Of a stretch of 64,000 nt of DNA, positions 40,110-52,100 are shown one piece after another. Source of the stretch: Varroa destructor (taxonomy: Eukaryota; Arthropoda; Arachnida; Mesostigmata; Varroidae); assembly GCF_002443255.2 (NCBI RefSeq), contig NW_019211454.1, forward strand, positions 51,151,885 through 51,215,884, written 5' to 3'. How positions within the stretch are numbered: position 1 is the first letter of the stretch; the number at the start of each line of letters is the position of its first letter. The translations under genes and the position numbers were made by a program. The notes below the pieces were generated by a model, which saw only the letters and a list, made by a program, of their open reading frames with translations, was not told the DNA's origin and made no database searches.

Positions 40110-43100
40110 CTGAAATTCCGAATTTGCAAAAGAAAAATGAAATAGATTATATTTAAGGCTTTGCATGCTACGCACCGAGAACGCAATTTGGCTGTAATAG
40201 TAAAAATGCTGTTTCTCAATCCGGTGGTACCCGATAATATGACAACGTTGCCATTACTTGTCATTATAACTGATTCTTTTGTTCAGTATTCTGCCACTTT
40301 CACATTTTCCCCCGTCAACTTATTATTTCACTATACAAACTCTTTAATGGCCCGCTAAGTTCATGTTGTGTATACAACATCTGTCAGCGACTGACAAACT
40401 CGTCGTTTTTGTTGGTCATCGGTGCATTTTAGCCCGTCTAGTGAAATACCGAGCCAGCGAAGTATATGGCTCTTCACAACCACTTCGATTTACATTTATA
40501 GCCAAACGCGAAATATTGAGCAGACACTGAGACAGTTACTTTCACCGAGTGTTTCTGTTCGACTTAAGCTACATTCTATTTAAACAAATTTTTTGTTTAA
40601 ACTTGCCGCCTTAATGCTGTGATTTGTCTGATCGTCTGCTTTATGCCACGCTAAACACCTACCATTGTTAATTATACTAGTTATTTCGTATACGTTCCGA
40701 AGGAAGTTGCGGGACATATTAAGCTGGAAGCCGACCAACAAGAATGTTTAGTAACCCCTCATTAACCCTCGATTCGTAGTTCCTCTTATATTTGGTTAAC
40801 ATAATTTACTATCGTAACGCACAGAATATCTCTTCTCCCCATGTGGTGCGGAAACATAGTAAATATTTTAATTATAATATTCAGCAAACTGGAAAATACC
40901 ACAAAAAAATTAATCTGCTTCACATTACCCGCACATGTAATACCTCACGTTTGAAACGCTCCTTTGGCATATTCGCGTTCATCTTAATGAAAAGCTATTT
41001 TATCCAATTAGCCAGTTCAGTGCTCTTTTATCGTATCTTATACATGAAATATATGCAAGTCGTGCGTCTAATACGATTAATATATTTTAAGAGGCACTTC
41101 GTTATTGGCAAATTTCATCACTATAAAATGAATTGAACCATAAAAAATCACAGCGCTTTTAAAACAAGACTAGAATCATCCTGGTCAACGACTGCGAATT
41201 AAATTTAGGTGTGTTTGGCCTGGAAGATCTCGCAGATTACTCGAAAGTAAGCCCTTTTAATAAACTCCTCTTCGGAAAGCGTAAACATGCAGACAGCTTG
41301 TTTGTCCCATGCGCTTTCTTATTGAGTACGACTATTTCGAAAAAGTGCGCATCTACTCATAGACTAGGGGAGTTATGTTGAAAAATTAACGAAAAATGTA
41401 TATTTTTCATTAATTTTTCAACAACCACTTTAAACAAAAATAAATTATTTGGGCACGCTACATATTTTTGCATAATAGAGTCAGCCTAGGAGCAGCACGC
41501 AGGATTTTTTTCATGGCAGCATTCGTTCTCAAACGTCGTTTTAAGTCAAATACTAACTTCACAGTCATGTATATTGAACATCCAGCATTGCTAGCACGTT
41601 CGCATATTTTCTTCCACACCATTTGCTTTACCTTCGTAAACCAGTTCGTCTACATCTGAAATCACTTTTCGACATCTTTCGGCTGATCCAAGCCGGCCCA
41701 ATCCGAACATTATCAAACCAACCCTTGACGACATTATCGTTGCTCGTCCACCGTGTCGTTTAATTTCGCGGTCGGTAAGTTCATCGGCAGCAGCAGTAAC
41801 CACGAGAAGTCGGGCAGACAGTTATAAATAATCACCTTTATCGAATAAGGACTGGGCAAATGTAAAGTTGTGAACTTAGGGGGACTACGATGGCACAGCA
41901 ACCGAATTCTCGTTTTTTTCTTGTAGCAGCAACCATAATAGAAAAGTTTACCACTACTAATAGCTGCGGAAGCACTCAGCTTGTTCTTGCCGCTCCAGTT
42001 TAGTAGGACTACTTGGCTACTTTAGATGATATTTCAAGGTTAACGCAGTCGATTCTCAAACGCGCTCTATGGTATAGAACGGGAAAAGGTCTTTCTCGGT
42101 ATTGTTTTCCTCTTCTCTTGTTAGAAGTGCACCCCAAGTCACATGGTAATACTTATATCCCTTGACGTATCACGCGGCGCTGCGGGTATCATGCTACAAT
42201 AGGAAAATGACAGCAACACAACCAATAGAGTGCTGAAACCTGCCAGCCAGAAGGTGATAACTACTAGGCCAACGTAGTTTTCTCGATAGAAATTGAAGTC
42301 AACCAACAAAGGATTTCAAGAAACGTCCTCATCCTCCCCAAGGTAAGAGACATGGTTATATTTTTGCTAGTTGCAAGATGGCCGACCAAGTCATTCTCAA
42401 AACAGCCACACGGTACATCGTTTAGAGCTACCTAAAATGACCGCCAAGATATGTAGCCAGCTGCCATTCCGTTATACGCTCAGAGGCTAGCACAGCTTAC
42501 ATTCTGGATCAGACCTTGTCCAGGACGCTAAATTACTATTCTGTATTAATTCTGGTAAGACGATGATATTGTGTTTCGATTCCTTGCAAAGTTTTTGCTT
42601 GTCAGTAAGAGACACACAGACCATTATATATGTATATAATTTCTCGTGTAAGCTGCTCATATATGAAAATTTTTTAAACATTATAATCATTAACTATTGC
42701 TTTCTATTGCCAGATCATTGTCAGCAGCGAAAAGAATCAGCGTAGGAAAAATACCGCTTTTATCCTAAGCTCGCAGTCATTGTTTACAAATTTGCCAATA
42801 TGGGTATACAAAAACGGCTTTTATTCCTTTAAATCGACTAAATTATGCTGGAGCTACGTTCAAATGGTCTATTTGTCTTAGCAGACGGCTCGTATCTGGT
42901 CGATGGGTGCTGCCGGTTGACGTTGTCTCTGCTTTGCCGGCTTGAACCAAAGAGTATGCACCCATGTACTGTGCGTAATATGTCATAGCATCCAAATAAT
43001 GGTGCTACAATGAAAGTCGTAAGCCCAACCCAACCCAAACCAAACAGCTATTCGTAATCCCATAATCGTTTTTCCGCTAGGTACTGCCATTGATTATGTT

Positions 43101-46100
43101 ATCTTGTTCACTATGGAATGAACATGCTACTATTGCCATCCGTATAGGTGCCAGCCACACCCTTAGCCCCCTCATCAAAGGCCACTGCTACTTTGATCAT
43201 GACGACGATGACGCCGCTGCCCCCGCCCCGCCACGTCCTACGTCCAACGAGCCCCTACAAGCAGTTACTTGCGTTCGTTGATAACACGTTGAGGTAATAA
43301 GCAGCACTTTCATGTCAAATTATCCCAGTATCACCCATCGCCAATAAAAAACGGAAAAAATTAGGGGTAGCCGAAAGAGGGAAACACACAAAGCTGAGCA
43401 CCAGACAAGAGAAAAGGATGCGACAGACTTTGAAAGACAGAATGTTTTAGTTGATCGCAAACGGGGGTAACGAAAGAATTGTTTCATGACGTCACGTAAT
43501 TGGGCAAAGGCAGGTGCCACAAGATGATGGCTGACAGATATTAGGCTTCTTTTTAATTACGTAGTTCTTCGTCTTCCACACGAATGGCAAACGAGAGAAA
43601 GAGGCGGGTTGTCAGCTAGTGACAGAAGTCACTCTGAGCTAAGATCACTCAGACGTCTTCACCTTCCCATGCACATCTTTGTTTTCCCTCGGACTTCTAC
43701 CTTCAGGCGGCTTTTGTCGACTACTCACAGCCACAAAGTATATATCAGTATAGTATACTTGAAGTTAATTGTTCTTCTGTAGGCTTCAAAACCGTGTAAT
43801 GACGCCTCAGAGTCGTTGGTTTTAGAGCAAACCATTCTATTATATTGAACTTCTAGAAGCCTCTTAGTCAAGACGTGTTATTCTTTAAATGTTGTCAATG
43901 CTATTAAATTTAAGTTACAGCATATTTAGCAGTATAAATATTAATCACTCTCTTTAATACGAGTCTTAGTGGGACCTTTACATGTATTAACGGTTGGCAG
44001 GCCGACTGGTAGGCGCTAAATAACTCCACGGCAAATTAACTTTTTCTAACCTCTTTAATAAATACGTATACACATGGTAGTGAGATCTCGCTACCTGAAA
44101 CGGGTCTAGTGGTCGTATTAGCGACAGTGAGACCGTCTACACTGACGATACAGGTGATCTGATTATTAAGGGTGCTGGTAGACCTGATTGTTTGGCGCTT
44201 CTAACACCCTGTCACAGAGATGTCTAGGAAAGGGTTACAGAAAGCCAGGAGCTTTCGATGTGGCGCGCCAATTCGCTTGTACGTGCTAGTCGGGCCAACT
44301 GATTTCGACTAGCGATCTAAAAGACCATCGACAAACTACGACGTACACCAAAGCAGTTGCTTGTCTCTGCAAAATTGTAACTCTGACAGGAATACAACAA
44401 CACAAAGCCCATAGATAGCCGCTATCGATATAATCTATTAAAATATAATGAGATAACGATCACCGTACTGCTTTAGCAAAATGACATAATAATCGTAGGC
44501 TGGCGCTGCTGTAGCCCAGCTGATGAAAGTATGCACAGGAATATATAAACAATCGAACACAGGCGGGAACGCAGCTGTCACTGGAGTTTATTTAGGTCTT
44601 TTTCGGTCTTGCAAAAGCCTTGTTAAAAAAAAACGTGTATTACTTTTTCACGAATTGGTTTCAATATTCAAATTTGACATAGCCCCAATTGCTTTTAAAG
44701 CAAAAGGAAAAGCTTCACTTGTTCATTGGCTTCTTTCATCATCTGAACGCGTTGAATAGACGCAACTGTCAACCCTAATTGACGATTTATCAAGTCTTGT
44801 TAAAAGGGTCGACTTTAGTAAAACACGTTTAACAATGTAGCAGATATTGTTATTTTCTACACGTCGGATAGGGCTGTGCTGGACATATTTAGGCATACTA
44901 CCGGAAAGCACCCAAGTATACATATCGATAACAAAAAGGATGTGTCAAGAATCCTCTTCTTACTGGAATAAAATTAATCATAGAGAACTACAGGAAATTA
45001 CATCCGATGAAAGGAAAACTGATAACTTAGCCGCAGTTCTAATTTCAGCCAGTTATAATAACAAAACCATTTAGCGCGAATCGATGTATTTGGCGTACGA
45101 TAACAAAGAAGGCTCAGAGCTAAGAAAAGATTGGCGTCAACTAGATTCTCGCTGTGCGTTGAAAACGTTCCAAAAAGTTTCTCATACAATCTATAACAAT
45201 TAGCGCACTTTGATAGAACAGCGTTGAATACATTTAAACCTTTTACTTTGAAAAGCCCTTTAACATCTCTCTCAAGCTGCAATAGATAATTAAAAAGTCT
45301 AATGAAACAATGGATCTAGCAGATAAATCATACATGTAAGAAAGTTATAGAGATGATACTTGTGCAAAGGTAACTTCTTAATAGGCAACGAGTTTTTAAT
45401 GCGGTTGATTAGGCTACCAAGCCGTTGTTACGGCCAGTAACGATAATCCAAAGCAGCTGCCTTATTGCGAGGATACCTCCTAACATCTCAAACGTCTTTT
45501 GAGCTGAAGACAACGGCGAAAAAAAAAAGCCGCACGAAATGCGCATTTGATTCTAATACACGCGACCGTTTTACTAATCCTTATCTTAGAGTTCTGACCG
45601 TGGCAGTAAACTTCTATAATAATTTTTGCAACTCATAAAGATGTCTTAAAGATTCGTAGGCATTCAACTCTACATATTACGGTTGTAAAGCTATTTTCAG
45701 GCAATTAAAATGCCTAATTAATTAATATTACTATTAATTAATTGATCAAATATACAGGTCTTGGTAGAACGCAGAAAGGAGTGCTTGTTCTTCTAAACTT
45801 CGCTGCATGAAAACCGTTCAGATTTCGTTTGATTGGTCCATGTGCCAACAGTAGCGACATTTTGTATTCACTTGTGCCACAGTAACACCAGCAAACCGGG
45901 TCCGAGAGTAATACGCCAATCGAAGAGTTCGGATCAACGTCCCGTAACTAAAAGCGCTTGACAGACTCGATACAAAGCTTCGCCAGAAAACCAACTATTA
46001 CTTCCATTTTATTTCCTTTAACAATATAACCATCATCGAACGGCCTTTATAACATCAGACTAGCACGCACCACAGCCCGTAGGACTGTTTCAAACAGGAT

Positions 46101-49100
46101 TCTTGGCCTATGCCTGATGAGTCTCCTTTCGGTTTAGGTATCAATGTACCTCGCGCCTATAAGTTTGCCCTCTTCACAACGAGCGGGGCGTTTCACATAG
46201 CCAACGGCAGGAACTACATTGTGTGCCCTACTTGATCAATTCATAGCACGTATATAGCCTCTGTTAACGATTCCTCGTGTCGCCATCTGCCAAGGACGTT
46301 CGTCTCAGCATAGCCCGCTGCCTTACTCGAGACCGACGAACTACTAGTGACGAAAGTGTCATAGAAACAGACAGAGTTTACAATGTCAGTAGACAAGTTC
46401 CAGTAAACCAAGCATACAAATGGTATACACAACGACGTGCCATTGTGTCCAATAAATTTGCTAATGATGGCGGCAGCACCGGCAAGTGCCTCTGCAGTTA
46501 AATGCCACCCACCACAGATACATGTACATAAATAGATATAATTAGACGCGGCAATGTCTTACCGATATTAACACAGTTATCGACAGGTAAAACAGGTTAG
46601 TAACTTATGCGAAGATATTGCTAACAAAGTAGTGAAACAAGGGCATCGTTAATAAACTGACGAAAACTTTTCCTTTACGAACTCGTGGAATTAGCCGTGT
46701 CCTATAATGTCTGTAATGCTCATTGCCAAAGAAGTCGTTCAAGGGTTTCACACCTATTTGTGACATGGTTTAGCCTGGCGGCAATCAGTAGTTATCTCGA
46801 TAGTTGTTGCGATTGCCAAGATGGATATTTTTAAAAACAAATAATATAGATAATAGCAGACAAAACACTCCAAGCGTTTCATGCTGAGTCACTGGTTAAG
46901 CCTATATTGAGACCACGTATCGATAGGCCATTGGCTAATGTACTCACATGCTTGATTAACGACTCCAAACCAGGCAAGTATTTGAGCCTTAAAGGTAGGC
47001 ATTCGTTGTGAGCATTAAGCAAACAATGTTCGTTCTTAGCCTAAATGAATCAATAGTAATTTCATCGGCGTTTTTAGTGAGAAGTGAAAAAAGAAAACAT
47101 GAAGCCAAAGGAAAAGTCGTGGGAAATTAACTGCTGGCTTTTTTTCGATTTTAGAAATGAAATTACCTTAAAGAAACAGAACCGGATGTAGTTCTCGGCT
47201 AGAGCCTTGTGTTCTGGTCCATAGAATACTGACGGAGGTATTCCCTGTAGTTTCTGAGTCGTCGAGAGCCATTTAGCGAACTGGAAATCTTTTGTACCCG
47301 TGAAGGCTGACATGTCAATATTTTTTGCTGAAAACACACGAAAATTAATTTTTATAAGTTTGATGATTGGGTTTATGTACAGTAACAAAAGTTACTGTAC
47401 ATAAACCCAATCAAAGCAGAGTCTGATATTAATCACACCATTTCCCCATTATTGTCGTAGGTTTACTTGCATGAACGCCATGCCTGTTCTAGAGCTGTTT
47501 TAGAAGATACCTCTATACTAATTGACACAATATCCAAACTATACTATACTACAAATGTTCTATACTAAACGCTATAGCCTCCAACCAGCATTACGCTAAC
47601 ATTCTTGGATTATTATCTTGTTAACCAGCCTGGTGACAGTAGATGACCTGATGATCTTATTGACTTCCCGTAAATGCTGGAACATTTATGCAAATGGTTC
47701 CTTTACGTCAGTTCGGCTAACACCAACAACAGCAATAGTGTTTGCTTACAACGTGCCTGTCAGTGACCTCATACTATTCGATAACTTTAACGCCTCGTCG
47801 TCTACGATCATTTAACAGTGTAGAGCACGTCATTCATGATTGTGGGCCAAAGCAGTACCCACTTTGACATCGATCTTCTCGCCCAAAAAGCCAGTGAACC
47901 TAATAATGCCAATCGTATGGTGCTGAGTCTTCACTTCACGTGCTGGCTATTTTACGACACAGATCGACACTACGAACGGGCTCCGCGCCCGCTGCTGGCC
48001 GCGGCAATACTTTTACATATGTTTAAGGTTTACAAACAGGCAGAGCTCTGTAAAGCCAGCTCTCATACACATACAATGCCGTTCCGAGCTCTGCGGCAAA
48101 CCGTGACAAGCAAACATCGACGGAGGCACAGCCTTCACCGTCTGAATCGCCCGCGATGACAGGATGCTGTCAAAAGCCATAGCGTTCACTCAGAGAGCAC
48201 GACCGTCCTTTCTGTTTAGAAGCTTACCTTTGAATAACCGCCGCTCGATAACGGACTTGCAACGAAAGCCTGATTCTCACTGAGCTACTAGTTTTCTCAA
48301 AATTTCCTGCACTGGCGACATTGGCCTTATAAAACGGTACATTCTCTAAAAGCACATGTCGAGTATGCTTATCATGGCGGGTTCGAAACGTGCCAAAATG
48401 CCATCTTCTTTGGTAGGGAGGAGGTGCCAAAGGACGCTATGAGTACCACTCAGCATTCTGGACAGGTGAAAAATTTCTTATAACTGCCGTTCAGCGCTAA
48501 TGAGTCAAAGGCATACGTGAAAAACATCGCTTCTCGAGACAAAAGCCAAAAACAGCTACTCTCCAGCCTTGAACTCGACGCTTCGACACCGAAAATGCTA
48601 TGTCGGTTACGACAAATATAAAGAGCGCGTTAAATTACCCTCTTTTTGTTACCTGCGGTATACGTGTACACTTGTAGTATTTGTACATAAAATAAAGTGA
48701 CACTCCGACCACCTACAGCATCAATTCAAGTCCCTATAGAATAATAATATGCTGTAATCGTCTCAATTTGATTAACAGTTAGTCTTTAACAGACACCTAG
48801 ACAGACGTGCCATTAGTTATCAGACCTTATGCTCAGTAGAGAATTGTGCCAAACTAATAAATTAAGTACGGGACAATAGCATAGCCAAAAATTATGGATC
48901 TCTGTGAGAATCATTTTATACACTTATGTTCTTTTGTAAAGTACCCGTTTCCAAAAATTAATCGAAGACTTTATGTATACCTCAATATTTTTCAGCTAAT
49001 AAGCTACATTGAAACAGCCTAGTTAAACAAATAATATTAAAAGCATAATGATCTGCAAATGCGGATAAAAATGGATTAGGGCAGATCGATAATGGACAAG

Positions 49101-52100
49101 GACATATGGCACCCACTATCAGCAGATCTGCACGAAATTAAAGGAAACCTGGTGTGAAGTCTTAACGTGTCATTTATGAAGTAAAGGATTAACACAAACA
49201 CCTTTGTCATTGGTATAGAGATCTCGGATGATGGGTTCATATCGTGGATATAAACACGAGGCTAGACCCTTCGTAAATGATGTCAACAACACAAACACGT
49301 AAGCGAGTATGGGTATAGGTTTAGGCCTAAGACAACAGGGCTTCGATAACAAGTTATTCTGTACGTTCTAACTCTACGTGTAGAACGATAGGTTGGAACT
49401 TACTTATTAATGCATCAATTAAGTTGGTTAGTGCCCGCTGTAACAACAGGTCACCATGCCGATAGCACCTCCCAGACGGCAGACCTGTTTATTCAACCAC
49501 TAATCTATCACGTATAACGGGAAATCTTTATTGAAAATTCTCACATTTTAACCACCCAGTCATAATAGCGACACCTGGGACGGTTCGAGTTAAGGAACAA
49601 TAATAATTATTATTACTATTATTATTACAATTAATATGAATGCATGTCTGTCTATCTAATCTATATGAAAGCCAATATAATTAAGATTCATAGCAGGATC
49701 ATTTGGTGGATTTCGTAAATGCCTACGCTGGCCGCAGCTTCTTGCTGCTATATTAAATAATTTTATGATAATAAAAATATTTACTTTTTCCTGCTCTATT
49801 CACCCAACATCAAAAAAAATATATATATATAAAATGTTTGCTTGTTCATCTTGACGAATAGAAGGTGTTATATAGGATATAATGGACATTTTAATACTCC
49901 TTCGTCGTGCGTTTCTTTACAAAAATCTTATGTAAAAATAGAGTACGAAATAAATTAAAGTGAACTTTTCCAGCCTAGATATTCAATAAAAATAACCTAT
50001 TTTTTTCGAGTGGTTAATTTTTTTTTTTTTTTTTTCATTTTACATAAGTTGTCGGCGAACAAAACCGTTGTACGGTATTCACCAATACTTGAATAAATCC
50101 TCAAGCATATCTTTCATAATCTCGTGGATACTAATGACATATTTCTAAAAATTGCCATCAGAAAATTACTCCTACGACGAAATAAAGGCGAGAACTTTTG
50201 ACTGAGTCAGCAGGTCTTTCAGCTTTTACTTCGAAGTCATCGTTTCGTAACAGAGCATTTAACGAAGTTCTAGTTATTCGTAGCTGCATGATTCGGTAAA
50301 ACACAAATAAACTACTTTCATTCTTTGGCGCCAACAACGATAAAACATAGATGATGTCATGTGTACAGTGTAGAAAAAAACTACACCTTGGTAGCCAATA
50401 TCGTCCAATTCCGAATCTTTTTAGCCAAAATTCTACTGAAAAAACACGGTAGTCGACGTTAGAGGAAGATATGACGACAGAGAAAACAGCCCCTCCCTTG
50501 GTTTCTTCTGGAGATACGTTCAAGAACAGAATAGCATCACACGACACTAAAATAATATCACAACACTAACAGTTGCTACCTAAATTGATCTACAGAACAT
50601 TTAAGTAACAGTCCATTATTACAACACAACCTTTCTAGCATCAAATCGAAAGTCGAAAAAAATGAAGATTTTTGAAAACATCCTTATCAACTTGAGAATT
50701 CCTCCCTGTTGACAATCACGTTCAACCTTATGGTTGTAATGGTCGCCGTTACTGGAAATCTAGCTGTACCCAGTGCGACCCCTGCATCTGACTCTACTTG
50801 AACTTGGCTCGATTTCGCGGGCTCGCAATAGACCTCATTCATACGGCTATGGCTCGTATTAACCGTACAGGTCGTATAGGAGATTACAAAGGTTGGACAT
50901 ACCTCGCGTGCAGCTCGTGCTAGTGCTGCTGAATATGGTAAAAACATCCAAACAATACGTTTAGCTCATTCCATGATAAATTGAGATTCTGTTATCAAGG
51001 ATGATTTCGACTCATCGATACTATTTGGTGTTTAAATAAAGCGCGAAGCTATGATTACTGTATGAATAAAATGAAGAACCTGTGAAGGCTTAGAGATTAA
51101 AAATGCCTGTTGCTATTGATCATCGTTGCACTGCAGTTTTATAAGAACATATCCCCATGATTCAACGATGAGGTGTATCTCGTCCTTCCCAACATATTAA
51201 ATAGTACTACCATACCTAAAAGCGGTTTTACATTATCCAATGAATGCAACACGATATTGTGTGCATTCGTAAGAATTGCTTCAAAGGCTTGCAAAGGATT
51301 CAATCGACAATTTCGTCAATGACTACGTAGAGGAACTCAGTGAAATACTTAAGGAGAAGGTTGTGACACGCGTAAATATTTACATACTATCTTAAGCAGA
51401 TAACAGTTATTAGAATTGACTATGTTATTCAGCTGTTATTAATTGTAGCGTTGTTTCTTACTAGAAGTTTCAATTGAATGCTGTCAGCGCATTTAAAATT
51501 TGTGAAAGAAAAAAATACATGTGTCAATTTCGTTAATGCTTCCACTTAAATCTATTCTGCAAGTCTGTGAAAAGTTTTCGTATTCACGCAAATCATAGAA
51601 ATGTTTTCACTGTTTTACTGTATATTATGGCGGATGGCGTACAATTACTAACAACACTTTATAGTATTCCCCGTACGAAGGTAGTAGAGTTCTGCGTCTC
51701 ACTTAAATTTGAAATAAGAACTCAACTCACCGAATTGTGAGAAGTCTGATGTAAGGAAGTATCCGCCCTGTGGGACTGTGGGATTCATGTTGACACTCTG
51801 TAAGAACTTGCAAATGCGATCCCGTTTTGGCTCGAGTTCTTCGACCAATGATTTCCAATAGGAATCTTCTTTACCAATTTTAGCCGTTTCGATTTCGAGG
51901 CCGACAGCAATTGCTTGTTGAATAGGCGTCGGACATGTGTACACGCAGTTCTGGTGAACTAATTGTAGAGCACACAACAAGTTGGCCGGTCCATATGCCC
52001 AGCCAATTTTCCATCCTGAAAAATAATTCTACACAAATAAGAATCAAGCAATAATTCTACCTGTCTTTATTGCGTTAATGCAATTGATCGGCATGCTCGA

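Larger units (their letters stand above)
40110..47166 (-). other. KYAT1 intron 9 (7.1 kb)
   Basis: AT-rich. It holds hairpins at 41376-41423 and 45716-45743, a short open frame with a GLGRLG motif near 41.7 kb, and a GC-rich patch near 43.2 kb. I found no supportable nested gene. Confidence 0.75.
47328..51730 (-). other. KYAT1 intron 8 (4.4 kb)
   Basis: AT-rich noncoding sequence with an ATT microsatellite near 49600 and a perfect hairpin at its 3' end. Minus-strand open frames of 129 codons (50158-50547) and 86 codons (50687-50947) are present, but neither resembles a known protein. Confidence 0.75.

Noticed and set aside
40792..41136. 114-codon plus-strand open frame in KYAT1 intron 9
   Set aside because: AT-driven composition, antisense to the host intron, no recognisable domain.
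50158..50547. 129-codon minus-strand open frame in KYAT1 intron 8
   Set aside because: It has no recognisable motif or splice logic, and a frame of this length is expected by chance in a 64-kb window.
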